Source: Halomonas eurihalina (GTDB lineage: Bacteria; Pseudomonadota; Gammaproteobacteria; Pseudomonadales; Halomonadaceae). From it: a DNA stretch of 64,000 bases. Shown piece by piece: positions 26,951 to 36,550 of the stretch. The number at the start of each line of letters is the position of its first letter. Position 1 is the first letter of the stretch. The stretch covers positions 310,001 to 374,000 of the forward strand of contig NZ_VTPU01000001.1 in assembly GCF_008274785.1 (NCBI RefSeq). The letters are read 5' to 3'. Made by a program: the position numbers and the translations under genes. A model generated the notes under the pieces. That model was not told where the DNA came from. It saw nothing but the letters and a program-made list of their open reading frames with translations, and made no database searches.

Positions 26951-28354
26951 ATGCGCATCATACGACGACAGCCTCTCGAAGGTCGCCATCATCTCATTCT
27001 ACTGGCCGGCGCGATTGGCATCCTGCTCTATGGCATCATCGCCTTGGGTACGCCGACCGCCATCGCCCTGATCACCGCCGGCGCCTTCGCCATCGCGCTC
27101 TGCCTGCTCTGGGGCATCGGCTGGCAACGTATTGAAAATGACCTGCTGGCGGGCATCCACGCCATGCTGGTGCCCATCCTGATCTTGATCAGCGTTGGCA
27201 TGATGGTGGGCGTCTGGATGCTCTCCGGCACCATTCCAGCCATGGTCGCCATTGGCCTGGAGGCGCTTTCGCCGGCGTTGTTCCTGGTTGTCGCCTGCTT
27301 GTCATGCTCGATGATGTCGATCATGGCCGGCACCTCCTGGGGTACTCTGAGCACTATCGGCGTGGCTCTGATGGGCGTTGCCATCGGTCTGGACATTCCC
27401 CCGGCCTATGCCGCGGGCGCCATCGTCACCGGCACCTTCTTCGGCGACAAGCTCTCTCCACTCTCCGATACGACGGTCATGGCGTCGGCCGTCTGTGGCG
27501 TCAATATCATTACGCATATCAAGCATATGCTGTACACCACCCTACCCGCCTACGGGCTGGCACTCGTCATCTATGCCTGGCTGGGTAGCGTAGCGGCCAC
27601 CAGCGGCGGTATCTCCGGCGATACCCAGGAAATTCTGCAGGCCCTGCACACCAACTTCGAGCTGACGCCCGTGACCCTGTTGCCCCCGCTGGTCGTCTTT
27701 GCCTGCATTCTGCTACGCCAGCCGGTTCTGCCCTCCTTCTTCCTCGGCATCCTGAGTGGAGCACTGCTCGCCATGCTCGTCCAGGGAGCCTCGCTGTCAG
27801 CGGTGGGCGAAGCCCTGAACACCGGCTATACCGCGGACAGCGGCATCCCCATGGTCGATGACATGCTCTCGCGCGGTGGCCTGCAGGGCATGATGTCCAC
27901 TGTGGCCGTGCTGATTGCCGCCGCCGTACTGGGTGCTCCTTTCAAGAGCGCCGGCACCCTGGATGCCGCCGTGCAAATGCTGGCCCGCCGTCATGCCGGT
28001 CGTCGCCAAGTACTCGGTGGCGCCATGGCGTTGCATGGAACGGCCTTCCTGCTGACGGGCAGCTATTACGTCACCTTCTCCCTGCTCGGTCCGCTACTGC
28101 GTCCTCTCGTCACCGCCAGCGGCAGCGACCCCAAGAACCTTTCGCGTATTCTCGAAGACACCGGCACGACACTTTCGCCCCTCGTCCCCTGGGGGGTGAC
28201 CGGGGCCTTCACCGCCGCCACTCTGGGCGTGGCCACCGCTGATTTCTTCATCTACGCCATCCTCTGTTATGCCACGATTCTGTTTTCGCTCTTCTATGTG
28301 ATCAGTGGCCTGGCACAAGGTCGCCCCATCGCCGCAAGCGATGCCAGCTCCTGA
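26951..28354 (+). CDS. nhaC: Na+/H+ antiporter NhaC family protein
   Basis: 467 residues from the ATG at 26951, giving a short basic N-terminus before the first helix; an in-frame ATG at 26870 would add 27 residues. About 11-12 helices are seen, with the NhaC signatures GTSWGTLSTIGVALMGVA and GTFFGDKLSPLSDTTVMAS. Family members exchange Na+ (or a carboxylate such as malate for lactate) against H+. It heads an operon with a gamma-glutamyltransferase 44 bp downstream, so a link to amino-acid derivative transport is possible. Confidence 0.88.
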   Translation: MRIIRRQPLEGRHHLILLAGAIGILLYGIIALGTPTAIALITAGAFAIALCLLWGIGWQRIENDLLAGIHAMLVPILILISVGMMVGVWMLSGTIPAMVAIGLEALSPALFLVVACLSCSMMSIMAGTSWGTLSTIGVALMGVAIGLDIPPAYAAGAIVTGTFFGDKLSPLSDTTVMASAVCGVNIITHIKHMLYTTLPAYGLALVIYAWLGSVAATSGGISGDTQEILQALHTNFELTPVTLLPPLVVFACILLRQPVLPSFFLGILSGALLAMLVQGASLSAVGEALNTGYTADSGIPMVDDMLSRGGLQGMMSTVAVLIAAAVLGAPFKSAGTLDAAVQMLARRHAGRRQVLGGAMALHGTAFLLTGSYYVTFSLLGPLLRPLVTASGSDPKNLSRILEDTGTTLSPLVPWGVTGAFTAATLGVATADFFIYAILCYATILFSLFYVISGLAQGRPIAASDASS

Positions 28355-28398
28355 TCACGACCCTCATATGAGTTACCGCATCGATACCTGGAGACGAT

Positions 28399-30030
28399 AT
28401 GCCAACATCCTTTTCCGCCACGACACCCTATGCCTCGCAGCGCAGCCTCACTTACGCACGTCACGGCATGGTGGCGGCGTCCCAGCCGCAGGCCAGCCAG
28501 GTGGGACGCGACATCCTGGCCCAGGGCGGTAACGCCGTGGATGCCGCCATCGCCACGGCGGCGGCACTGACCGTCGTCGAACCCACCGGCTGCGGCATTG
28601 GCGGCGACGCCTTCGCCCTGGTGTGGATCGCCAGCGATGATGTCGGCAACGGTCACCTCCATGGCCTCAACGCCAGCGGCACCGCGCCGGCTGCGCTGAC
28701 ACCGGAGGCAGTGGCGGCGGACGGGCACACCGAGATGCCCCTGCATGGCTGGACGCCAGTCACCGTGCCCGGCACCCCCTCCGCCTGGGCCGAGCTGTCG
28801 CGACGCTTCGGCAAGCTCGACTTTGCCAGCCTGCTGGCACCCGCCATCCGGCTGGCCCGCGAAGGCTTTCCGGTCTCCCCGGTGATCGCCAGCCTGTGGC
28901 AACGCGACGAGGCCACCTTCCGTCGTCACCTGGAAGGCGAGGCGACCCAGGCCTGGTTCGAGACCTTCACCCCGGCCGGTCGCGCGCCTCGCGCCGGCGA
29001 ATGGCACCGCTGCGTCGATCAGGCCGCCACGCTCGAATGCATCGCCGAGACCGGCGCCGAGAGCTTCTATCGCGGCGAGCTCGCCGAGCGCATCGACGAC
29101 TTCTCGCGCCGCACCGGGGGATACCTGCGCGCCGAGGATCTGGCCAATTACCGGCCGGAATGGGTCTCGCCCATCTCGGCACGTTACCGCGACGTCGATG
29201 TCTGGGAGATTCCCCCCAACGGGCAGGGCCTGGTGGCCCTGATGGCACTGCGCATTCTCGAGGGATTCAAGCCCGGCCACCGCGATGATCCCGAGGTACT
29301 GCACCGTCAGCTCGAGGCCATGAAGCTGGCCTTTGCCGACGGCCAGGCCTACATCACTCAGCCCGAGCACATGAGCCAGTCCGTCGACGCCCTGTTGAGC
29401 GATGCCTATACCGAGTCGCGACGCCGGTTGATCGGTGACCGTGCCCTGACGCCCGAGCCCGGCACGCCACCCGCCGGCGGCACGGTCTATCTGGCTACCG
29501 CCGACGCCGAGGGCAACATGGTGTCCTATATCCAGAGCAACTATCACGGCTTCGGCTCGGGCGTGGTGGTGCCAGGCACCGGCATCGCCCTGCAGAATCG
29601 CGGCCACGACTTCAGCCTCGACCCGAATCACGACAACTCTCTGGCACCCGGCAAGAAGACCTATCACACCATCATCCCCGGCTTTCTGACCCGGCGAGGC
29701 AAGGCACTCGGCCCGTTCGGCGTGATGGGCGGCTACATGCAGCCCCAAGGGCATGTGCAGGTGGTGATGAACCTGGTCGACTTCGGCCTCAATCCCCAGG
29801 CCGCGCTCGATGCGCCACGCTGGCAATGGCTGGGCGAGCGACGCATCGGCATCGAACGCGGCTACCCGGTGCATCTGGTCCGGGCCATGGCCGAGCGCGG
29901 CCACGACATGCGAATCGCCCACGACGAACGCAGTTTCGGGCGTGGCCAGGTCATCCTGCGCGATCCTGACACCGGCGTTTACAGCGGGGGCACCGAGCCG
30001 CGTACCGACGCCAGCATTGCGGTGCTATGA
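28399..30030 (+). CDS. ggt: gamma-glutamyltransferase family N-terminal nucleophile hydrolase
   Basis: A 543-residue proenzyme of the GGT family. The large-subunit signature QGGNAVDAAIATAAAL and GGDAFALVW are present, and the autoprocessing nucleophile is Thr362 in AGGTVYLATAD. NYHGFGSGVVVPGTGIALQNRG is the conserved substrate-site region. There is no signal peptide at the N-terminus, so it may be cytoplasmic like YwrD-type members, where it would hydrolyse gamma-glutamyl compounds rather than act in the periplasm. It follows nhaC and overlaps the chromate-type transporter gene by 4 bp. Confidence 0.93.
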   Translation: MPTSFSATTPYASQRSLTYARHGMVAASQPQASQVGRDILAQGGNAVDAAIATAAALTVVEPTGCGIGGDAFALVWIASDDVGNGHLHGLNASGTAPAALTPEAVAADGHTEMPLHGWTPVTVPGTPSAWAELSRRFGKLDFASLLAPAIRLAREGFPVSPVIASLWQRDEATFRRHLEGEATQAWFETFTPAGRAPRAGEWHRCVDQAATLECIAETGAESFYRGELAERIDDFSRRTGGYLRAEDLANYRPEWVSPISARYRDVDVWEIPPNGQGLVALMALRILEGFKPGHRDDPEVLHRQLEAMKLAFADGQAYITQPEHMSQSVDALLSDAYTESRRRLIGDRALTPEPGTPPAGGTVYLATADAEGNMVSYIQSNYHGFGSGVVVPGTGIALQNRGHDFSLDPNHDNSLAPGKKTYHTIIPGFLTRRGKALGPFGVMGGYMQPQGHVQVVMNLVDFGLNPQAALDAPRWQWLGERRIGIERGYPVHLVRAMAERGHDMRIAHDERSFGRGQVILRDPDTGVYSGGTEPRTDASIAVL

Positions 30031-30599
30031 CCATGTGGCAACGGCAGATTCGACTCTTCATGGCCTTCCTGCGTGTCGGCCTGTTCGGCTTCGGCGGCGG
30101 TCCTTCGATGATTCCGCTGGTCCGTCGGGAAGCGGTCCAGCGCCACGCCTGGCTGGACGATAATGACTTCGCCGACGTGCTGGCCATCGGCAATACCCTG
30201 CCCGGCCCCATCGCCACCAAGATGGCCGGCTACATCGGCTATCGCGTGGGCGGCCCGCTGGGCGCCATCAATGCGGTGGTCGCCGTCACCGTGCCCTTGA
30301 TCCTGGCAATGATTGCCCTGCTGGGCCTGTACGCCCGCCATGGCGACCAGCGCTGGGTCCAGGGCATGGGCCAGGGCGTGATCCCCGTGGTGATGGTCAT
30401 GATGGCCCAGTTGACGCTCGACTTCTTCGCCAAGTCTCGGGCCGGCCTGGGTTGGCTGGCCACCGCGATACTCGGGATCGCTGCCGGCGGCCTGATCTAT
30501 GGCCTGGGCCTGCATCCGGGCCTGGTGATCGGCGCCATCCTGATCACTGCCCTGTTGCGTCCCATGCGCCGAACCTCTGCCGAGGAGGCCTCCCGATGA
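30027..30599 (+). CDS. chromate transporter family protein, first half (CHR)
   Basis: A 190-residue short-chain CHR protein with six hydrophobic segments. FGFGGGPSMIPLVRREAV and LAIGNTLPGPIATKMAGYIGY are the family motifs. Short CHR proteins occur as adjacent homologous pairs that together equal one long ChrA. It overlaps ggt upstream and the second CHR gene downstream by 4 bp each. In an operon with GGT and NhaC its substrate may be another anion than chromate. Confidence 0.9.
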   Translation: MTMWQRQIRLFMAFLRVGLFGFGGGPSMIPLVRREAVQRHAWLDDNDFADVLAIGNTLPGPIATKMAGYIGYRVGGPLGAINAVVAVTVPLILAMIALLGLYARHGDQRWVQGMGQGVIPVVMVMMAQLTLDFFAKSRAGLGWLATAILGIAAGGLIYGLGLHPGLVIGAILITALLRPMRRTSAEEASR

Positions 30600-31126
30600 T
30601 CTACTGGCAACTGTTCCTGGCCTTCTTCGTGCCCAACATCGTCGGTTACGGCGGCGGCCCTGCCATCATCCCGCTGATCGAGAACGAGGTAGTCGGCCGC
30701 TACGCCTGGATGACCTCACAGGATTTTGCCGAGACTCTGGCATTGGGCAATGCCCTGCCCAGCCCCATCGCCACCAAGATGGCCGGCTACATCGGCCACG
30801 ACGTGGCCGGCGTGCCCGGCGCGCTGATCGCCGTGCTGGCTACCGTCGCCCCCTCGCTGCTACTGATGCTGGCAGCCCTCGGCACGCTCTACCGCTACCG
30901 GAACTCGCCCCGGGTCAAGGCCATGAGCCAGTGGGTCCTCCCGGTGGTGATGGTGCTGATGGCCTATCTGACCTGGTCTTTCCTGGACGAGGGGCTCGAC
31001 ACCCTCGGCTGGCTGCATACCGCCATTATCGGGGGAGTCTCCGCTCTCCTGCTCATGATGACCCGGGTACATCCCGCCCTGGTCGTGTGCTTCGGCATCG
31101 GCTACGGCGCCCTGCTGCTGGGCTGA
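30596..31126 (+). CDS. chromate transporter family protein, second half (CHR)
   Basis: A 176-residue homologue of the preceding gene, with NIVGYGGGPAIIPLIENEVV and LALGNALPSPIATKMAGYIGH aligned to the same motifs. The start ATGATC overlaps the previous stop and follows CGAGGAGG. The pair probably forms a heterodimeric transporter with antiparallel topology. A hairpin terminator follows 44 bp later. Confidence 0.9.
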   Translation: MIYWQLFLAFFVPNIVGYGGGPAIIPLIENEVVGRYAWMTSQDFAETLALGNALPSPIATKMAGYIGHDVAGVPGALIAVLATVAPSLLLMLAALGTLYRYRNSPRVKAMSQWVLPVVMVLMAYLTWSFLDEGLDTLGWLHTAIIGGVSALLLMMTRVHPALVVCFGIGYGALLLG

Positions 31127-31169
31127 AGCGGTGCCCTAGTCAGCGAAAGCATGACGTTGACGGCAGGGA

Positions 31170-31195
31170 GCACCCAACGAAGATGGGTGCCTGAT
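31170..31195 (+). terminator. terminator after the gntR-divergent operon
   Basis: GCACCCA (31170-31176) and TGGGTGC (31184-31190) form a 7-bp stem with a 7-base loop, followed by CTGATTTT. It ends the nhaC-ggt-chr operon before the convergent peptidase gene. Confidence 0.7.
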
Positions 31196-31203
31196 TTTCC
31201 CGC

Positions 31204-32451
31204 TCAGTCGCCTGCTTCGGTATCGGAGAGCTCCATGATCATGCGTGTCGTCAGGTAGAGTCGGGGCACCACACTGTCGACCAGCACGAATTCCTCATCG
31301 CTGTGATAGCGTCCTCCTGCCAGCCCAAGGGACTCTAGCACGGCCGGGGTTGAGGAATCGGCATGATAGGCATAGGCCGCATCAGTGCCACCACCGATCT
31401 CGACAGCCTGCAGTTCCCGATCGAGCTCCCGGTAGATCTGCTGAGCCTGCTCGGCCAGGGCTTCGGTCTGGGGATTGGAGGGCAAGGGCGGACGCCCCTT
31501 TTCGAGACGGAACTCCACGTCGGTATCATCGATCAACTGGTTCTCGATGATATCCCGGGCCTCGTTCAGGACACGCTCGTATTCACTGCTATCAAAGTAG
31601 CGCATATCACCTTCGGCCCGAGCCTGCTCGGGAATGATATTACGCTTGCTGCCACCTTCGACGATTGTCCAATTAAGCGTGGTCTCCTTGTCCGGGTCAC
31701 CGAGATCCTTCAATTGCAGCAACTGGTGGGAGAGCTCCATGACAGCGTTACGCCCCTCATCCGGTGCGCCTCCGGCATGGGAAGATCGACCGTTCACCTC
31801 GAGGAAAGCGTAGTTGATACCCTTGGTGACAACTGTCACGGCATCGGAGTCCCCCTCACTGAACGTCGGTTCAAACACCAACACCGCATCCTGCTCGGCA
31901 GACAGTTGCTGGATCAGATCACGAGAACCGAGCGAACCTTTTTCCTCATCGGGATTGAAGACCACGGTCAACTGGCCATAGTCGTCGAACCCTAGCGTCT
32001 CCAGCGCCTCCAGACTGTGCAGGATCACGGCTACGCCGCCCTTGGCATCTCCCACTCCCGGTCCATAGGCGCGATTCTCCTCTATGTGGAAGGGGCGCTC
32101 CTCGGCAGTACCCTCGCCGAAGACGGTGTCGTAGTGGATCATCAACATGATGTGGCTATTGCCATTCCCCTGAAGGCGCCCCACCAGAGTGTTGCCACCG
32201 TAGGCCTCGGCGGGGTGAGTCTCCACCTCAGCACCGAGGGCTTCCAGACGCTCGGTGAGCAGCGTCTCCACCTTGTTCAGGCCGGCGACAAAGCCCGTTC
32301 CAGAATCGATGTTGACGAGCGTTTCCAGGGTCTGCAGTAACGGTTGTTGCTGTTGCCCGACGGCATCGTGCACTTCCTGGTGTGGAGCGGCATGCGCCAC
32401 CGTGGTGAGCATGCCGTATGCCAATCCCATGGCCAGCATCGAGGGCTTCAT
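31204..32451 (-). CDS. M20 family carboxypeptidase (glutamate carboxypeptidase/CPG2-like)
   Basis: 415 residues from the ATG at 32451, which follows CAGGAGAC and opens a signal peptide (LAMGLAYGMLTTVAHA). Zinc ligands are visible: MIHYDTVF, the bridging Asp in GPGVGDAKGG, the catalytic NPDEEKGS and the C-terminal His in GRYHSDEEFV, separated by the dimerisation lid. This matches CPG2-type enzymes that cut C-terminal glutamate or similar from folates and peptides in the periplasm. It is monocistronic and converges on the CHR operon. Confidence 0.9.
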   Translation of the reverse strand: MKPSMLAMGLAYGMLTTVAHAAPHQEVHDAVGQQQQPLLQTLETLVNIDSGTGFVAGLNKVETLLTERLEALGAEVETHPAEAYGGNTLVGRLQGNGNSHIMLMIHYDTVFGEGTAEERPFHIEENRAYGPGVGDAKGGVAVILHSLEALETLGFDDYGQLTVVFNPDEEKGSLGSRDLIQQLSAEQDAVLVFEPTFSEGDSDAVTVVTKGINYAFLEVNGRSSHAGGAPDEGRNAVMELSHQLLQLKDLGDPDKETTLNWTIVEGGSKRNIIPEQARAEGDMRYFDSSEYERVLNEARDIIENQLIDDTDVEFRLEKGRPPLPSNPQTEALAEQAQQIYRELDRELQAVEIGGGTDAAYAYHADSSTPAVLESLGLAGGRYHSDEEFVLVDSVVPRLYLTTRMIMELSDTEAGD

Positions 32452-32707
32452 CGGTGTCTCCTGTTTTGTTGTATCAGCAATATCGAAGTTAAGCAGAGGT
32501 TGAAGGAAACGCAACCAGGGCCACAACCAGCACGAGGTACATGATCAATGTATCCAGTTGCAAGGACTTGCAAGAAAACTCTGGGCGGACTGGACTGCGC
32601 AATGGAAAGAACCAATGGGAGCGATCTCCCCATAACTCTGGAGATAACCAGGCTGATGGAGTGAGTGCTCCACCAAGCATTAAGTTCGTATACCTAGATC
32701 AGAGCGC

Positions 32708-32747
32708 AAAAAAAACGGCACCCCAACCGGAACAATCGGGATGCCGT
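32708..32747 (-). terminator. strong minus-strand intrinsic terminator without an upstream gene
   Basis: Read on the minus strand, ACGGCATCCC pairs with GGGGTGCCGT (one G-U pair) around a 13-base loop and runs directly into eight Ts. No recognised minus-strand gene lies between it and umuD, so it marks an undescribed transcript. Confidence 0.75.
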
Positions 32748-32960
32748 GAACATGACGCAGCAGATTGACAGCGAGCCGAGAAGGAGGGGCAGCACGCATG
32801 GCTGAATCGGCGTCACGCTTCAAGCATGACGCTTCCCCTTCCCTTTCTCTACGCGCGATTTCATGCAAGACCTGTAAGACATTCCCGATAGTCAATGACG
32901 GCATTCGACGCCCCGCCATAAGCCTTTCCCTACGGGTCGGCGAGCCCAAACGGACTTGCC
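32708..32960 (-). ncRNA. candidate small RNA (or tiny gene) antiparallel to umuD
   Basis: Inferred from the strong terminator at its 3' end and a stable internal hairpin (32810-32832, 11-bp inverted repeat with one G-U on the minus strand). The 5' end is not determined; it would lie close to the LexA-box region. Tiny frames (14 and 20 codons, basic) exist on this strand but have no Shine-Dalgarno I trust. Confidence 0.3.
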
Positions 32961-33000
32961 TTGCCGACTATTCCACTCGATACTGTATATAAATACACAT
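32961..33000 (+). promoter_or_regulatory. umuDC promoter with LexA (SOS) box
   Basis: CTG-N10-CAC (32983-32998) within TACTGTATATAAATACACAT matches the LexA box CTG-N10-CAG with one change in the last base and a typical AT-rich core. It overlaps the -10 region of a promoter with TTGCCG at 32961 and TGTATA at 32984. SOS control of the umuDC operon follows from the well-known regulon. Confidence 0.85.
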
Positions 33001-33013
33001 CAGGTGCCACTCT

Positions 33014-33442
33014 ATGCCTGACACCACCCCACGCACACCACCGCTGCAACCCGGCGCGTTTGCGTCGACCACCGCACGAGCGGGCCTTACCGGCTTCCCC
33101 TCTCCGGCGGAGAACTATGCCGAACGCACGCTGGACCTCAACGAGCGACTGGTGAAACACCCTGCCGCGACCTTCTTCATGCGCGTGGAGGGGCACAGCA
33201 TGCAGGCCCATTCCATCCATCACGGCGATATCCTGGTCGTGGACCGCTCGGTGACGGCCTGTTTCGGGCACATCGTCATCGCCCTGGTCGATGGAGAGGT
33301 CGTCGTGAAGTGTCTCGAGCAACGCCACGGCCGCACTTTCCTCTGTTCCGGGCACCCCGACCATGCCCCCATCCCGGTCAACGAACGCAGTCTTCAGATA
33401 TGGGGCGTGGTACGGTCGGTCATCCATGAGTTCCCGATATGA
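33014..33442 (+). CDS. umuD: UmuD-type LexA-like autoprotease, DNA polymerase V subunit
   Basis: A 142-residue S24 family protein. Ser62 in EGHSMQ and Lys99 in EVVVKCLEQ form the catalytic dyad; the self-cleavage site is probably Ala23-Gly24 in TARAGLTGF, giving UmuD'. Length is close to the E. coli protein (139). The gene overlaps umuC by 4 bp and follows a LexA box, so it belongs to the SOS response. After RecA-stimulated cleavage UmuD'2 joins UmuC in error-prone translesion polymerase V. Confidence 0.95.
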   Translation: MPDTTPRTPPLQPGAFASTTARAGLTGFPSPAENYAERTLDLNERLVKHPAATFFMRVEGHSMQAHSIHHGDILVVDRSVTACFGHIVIALVDGEVVVKCLEQRHGRTFLCSGHPDHAPIPVNERSLQIWGVVRSVIHEFPI

Positions 33443-34710
33443 TCGGGCTGGTCGACTGCAACAACTTCTATGTGAGCTGCGAGCGCGTCTTCAAGCCGAG
33501 CCTGGAGGGTCGCCCCGTCGGAGTGCTGTCCAACAACGACGGCTGTGTCATCGCCCGCTCCAGTGAGCTCAAGGCCATGGGCGTGGAGATGGGCACGCCG
33601 GCCTTCAGGCTGCAGTCCTGCCTGCAGCGCGGCGAGATCCACCTGCAGTCTTCCAACTACGAGCTATACGGCGACATGTCCGCCCGCGTCAGAATGGTGC
33701 TCGAGGAAGGCGTCGACGAGGTGGAACCCTACTCCATCGACGAGATGTTCGTGCGGCTGGAAGGCTTCGACGATGCTGCCCTGTCGCGCCTGGCACGCTC
33801 GTTGTACGACGACGTGCGACGCGACACCGGCTTGCCCGTGTGTGTCGGCGTAGCGCCCACCCACACCCTGGCCAAGCTGGCCAATCATGTCGCCAAGTCA
33901 TCTACCACGTATCGGGGCGTCTGTGTCCTCACCGCCGACAGCAACGAGACACGGCGCGTGTTGCAGCACACCCCGCTCGGCAACATCTGGGGACTCGGAC
34001 GCCGCATGGCCGAACGCCTGGCGCTACTGGGGCTGCGCACCGCCTGGGACCTGAGAGTCGCCGATGCCAAGGCCCTGCGCCGCCATCATTCCGTAGTGCT
34101 GGAACGCACCATCCTCGAGTTGCGCGGTATCAGTTGCATCACCATGCAGGACGGCGACATCCGCCGGCGCATCATGGTCTCGCGCTCCTTCGGTCGCGCT
34201 ACCGGCGAATGGCAGGACCTGCGCGAAGCCGTCAGCCAGCATGCCCAGCACGCCGCCGAGAAGCTGCGCCACCAACGCAGTCTGGCTCGCGCGGCGTACG
34301 TCTTCCTCCGGACCAACCGACACCGTCGAGATCTTCCCCAGCACATGCCAGAACTCATCGTCGAGCTGCCTCGTCCCACCAACGACAGCCGACCGATCAT
34401 CGCCGCCGCCCGCCAGGCGCTGACCCGCCTGCATCGTCCCGGCTATCGCTACATGAAGGCCGGCGTGATGCTGCTCGACCTGCTGGACATCGAGCACCAC
34501 CAGCTCTCGTTACTGGATGCATCCGACGACACCGAATGCCAACACGGCGAACGCCTCATGGCCACACTGGACACCCTGAACCGTCGCATGGGGCGTCACA
34601 CCATCGGCTTCGGCCTCCCCGATCCCGAGGCTCCCTGGCGACTGCGCTGCGGCAACCTGTCATCGCGCTACACCACGCGCTGGGATGAATTGCTCAAGGC
34701 CAAGGCATGA
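33439..34710 (+). CDS. umuC: UmuC, catalytic subunit of DNA polymerase V (Y-family)
   Basis: A 423-residue Y-family polymerase. It begins [18 protein letters not shown] with the first catalytic Asp, carries [10 protein letters not shown] with the Asp-Glu pair, and ends with the UmuC C-terminal domain that binds UmuD' and the clamp. [13 protein letters not shown] is a helix-hairpin-helix. Length matches E. coli UmuC (422). Translated from a start overlapping the umuD stop. Catalyses mutagenic lesion bypass in SOS. Confidence 0.96.
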   Translation: MIGLVDCNNFYVSCERVFKPSLEGRPVGVLSNNDGCVIARSSELKAMGVEMGTPAFRLQSCLQRGEIHLQSSNYELYGDMSARVRMVLEEGVDEVEPYSIDEMFVRLEGFDDAALSRLARSLYDDVRRDTGLPVCVGVAPTHTLAKLANHVAKSSTTYRGVCVLTADSNETRRVLQHTPLGNIWGLGRRMAERLALLGLRTAWDLRVADAKALRRHHSVVLERTILELRGISCITMQDGDIRRRIMVSRSFGRATGEWQDLREAVSQHAQHAAEKLRHQRSLARAAYVFLRTNRHRRDLPQHMPELIVELPRPTNDSRPIIAAARQALTRLHRPGYRYMKAGVMLLDLLDIEHHQLSLLDASDDTECQHGERLMATLDTLNRRMGRHTIGFGLPDPEAPWRLRCGNLSSRYTTRWDELLKAKA

Positions 34711-34889
34711 ATCTGCCACGGAGATGGTATCGTCGCCCCCGAACGATACCGCTCTCTACGATGGCCCTGACCCGTCGACGGGACATGTAGATAGCCCCGC
34801 GGTCCGGCGCGTACAATGCGCCCTCCACTTTGGTCGGACCCGCTCGGCCCAAGTCTTTCATTCATGATCCTCCCGCGAGATTCTCCGCC

Positions 34890-36479
34890 GTGCTCTCTAC
34901 CGCCAACATCACCATGCAGTTTGGCCCCAAGCCGCTGTTTGAAAACGTTTCCGTCAAATTCGGCCAGGGCCATCGCTACGGCCTGATAGGGGCCAATGGC
35001 TGCGGCAAGTCGACCCTGATCAAAATTCTCGGGGGGGACCTGGAGCCCACCAGCGGCCAGGTGATGAAAGACGCCACCACGCGACTGGGCAAGTTGCGCC
35101 AGGATCAGTTTGCCTTCGAGAACGAACGTGTCATCGATACGGTGATCATGGGCAACGAAGAACTCTGGAACGTCGCTGCGGAACGTGAGCGCATCTACGC
35201 GCAGGCCGAAATGAGCGAAGAAGATGGCATGGCGGTCGCCGATCTCGAAGTGCGCTTTGCCGAACTCGATGGCTATACCGCCGAGGCCCGTGCCGGAGAA
35301 TTGTTGCTGGGCCTGGGCATTCCCCTCGAGCAGCACGACCAGCCGATGAGCGTTGTCGCGCCGGGCTGGAAACTCCGTGTGCTGCTGGCCCAGGCGCTGT
35401 TCAGCGACCCCGACGTACTGCTGCTCGATGAGCCGACCAACCACCTCGATATCAATACGATTCGTTGGCTCGAGGACATCCTCAAGGCACGCTCATCGAC
35501 CATGATCATCATCTCTCACGACCGCCACTTCCTGAATAGTGTCTGTACCCACATGGCGGATCTGGACTACGGCGAGCTGCAGCTGTTTCCCGGTAATTAC
35601 GATGAGTACATGACCGCCGCCACCCAGGCACGCGAGCGCCTGCATGCCGAGAATGCCAAGAAAAAGGCGGAAATCGCCGAGCTGCAGCAATTCGTCAGCC
35701 GCTTTTCGGCCAATGCTTCCAAGGCCAAGCAGGCGACGTCGCGCCAGCGCAAGATCGACAAGATTCAGCTCGAGGAGATCAAGCCCTCCTCGCGCGTCAG
35801 CCCCTACATTCGCTTCGAGCAGAACAAGAAAATTCACCGTCACGCCCTGAACGTGGAAGAACTCTCCAAGGCGTGGGGCGACAATGTTCTGTTCGAACGT
35901 TTCGGCCTGCGCGTCGAAGCAGGGGAACGCGTGGCCATCATTGGGCCCAACGGAGTCGGCAAGACCACCTTGCTCAATTGCTTGATGGGCACGATGCCGC
36001 CTGACGCCGGCGACGTGAAATGGACCGATGCCGCCGAGGTCAGTTACTTCGCACAAGACCACGCGGCTGATTTCGACGGCGGCGAGACGCTGTTCGAATG
36101 GATGCAGCAGTGGACGACCGGCGGCGAGCAGACCGTACGCGGCGCCCTGGGGCGGATGCTGTTCTCCAACGATGAGATCGGCAAGTCGGTGAAGGTCATC
36201 TCGGGCGGCGAGCAGGGGCGCATGCTGTTCGGCAAGCTCATCCTGCAAAAGCCCAATGTGCTGGTCATGGATGAGCCGACAAATCACCTGGACATGGAGT
36301 CCATCGAAGCGCTCAACCTGGCACTGGAGCACTATGCCGGCACGCTGATCTTTGTCAGTCACGACCGGGAATTCGTCGGCTCGCTGGCCACGCGCATCAT
36401 CGAGATGAAAGACGACGGCATCGTCGATTTCAGTGGTAGTTACGATGATTATCTGCGCAGTCAGGGCGTTGCCGGATAA
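34890..36479 (+). CDS. ybiT: ABC-F family ATPase YbiT
   Basis: 529 residues from the GTG at 34890 ([20 protein letters not shown]), matching the start and length of E. coli YbiT (530); an in-frame ATG at 34830 would add an unlikely tail. Two ATPase domains: Walker [10 protein letters not shown] and GPNGVGKTT, Walker [12 protein letters not shown] and [10 protein letters not shown], separated by the ABC-F linker (about 240-320, rich in Lys and Gln). No transmembrane part. ABC-F proteins act on the ribosome E site; the special role of YbiT is not settled. A 12-bp hairpin follows. Confidence 0.95.
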   Translation: MLSTANITMQFGPKPLFENVSVKFGQGHRYGLIGANGCGKSTLIKILGGDLEPTSGQVMKDATTRLGKLRQDQFAFENERVIDTVIMGNEELWNVAAERERIYAQAEMSEEDGMAVADLEVRFAELDGYTAEARAGELLLGLGIPLEQHDQPMSVVAPGWKLRVLLAQALFSDPDVLLLDEPTNHLDINTIRWLEDILKARSSTMIIISHDRHFLNSVCTHMADLDYGELQLFPGNYDEYMTAATQARERLHAENAKKKAEIAELQQFVSRFSANASKAKQATSRQRKIDKIQLEEIKPSSRVSPYIRFEQNKKIHRHALNVEELSKAWGDNVLFERFGLRVEAGERVAIIGPNGVGKTTLLNCLMGTMPPDAGDVKWTDAAEVSYFAQDHAADFDGGETLFEWMQQWTTGGEQTVRGALGRMLFSNDEIGKSVKVISGGEQGRMLFGKLILQKPNVLVMDEPTNHLDMESIEALNLALEHYAGTLIFVSHDREFVGSLATRIIEMKDDGIVDFSGSYDDYLRSQGVAG

Positions 36480-36490
36480 GCATTCACTCG

Positions 36491-36524
36491 CTCATGATGG
36501 GCAGCACCTGCCGCCCATCATGAG
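36491..36524. terminator. hairpin after ybiT
   Basis: CTCATGATGGGC (36491-36502) and GCCCATCATGAG (36513-36524) form a perfect 12-bp stem with a 10-base loop, 11 bp after the ybiT stop. There is no T tract, so termination strength is uncertain. Confidence 0.6.
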
Positions 36525-36550
36525 TGGCCAACCTCATCGACACAGCCCTT

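Larger units (their letters stand above)
32452..33013. other. 562-bp intergenic region with a minus-strand terminator and possible small RNA
   Basis: It holds the peptidase leader on the left, a canonical minus-strand terminator (32708-32747), an 11-bp inverted repeat at 32810-32832 and the umuDC promoter with its LexA box on the right. A minus-strand frame through 32680-32949 reads across the terminator and has no recognisable family, so I do not call it a gene. Confidence 0.5.

Noticed and set aside
28294..29922. A 542-codon frame on the minus strand opposite the gamma-glutamyltransferase
   Set aside because: It is a long open frame caused by GC-rich codon bias; its product has low-complexity Gly/Ala/His/Gln composition and no family match, while the opposite strand encodes a clear enzyme.
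32680..32949. An 89-codon minus-strand frame before umuD
   Set aside because: It reads through a canonical terminator, has no recognisable family and no trusted ribosome site.
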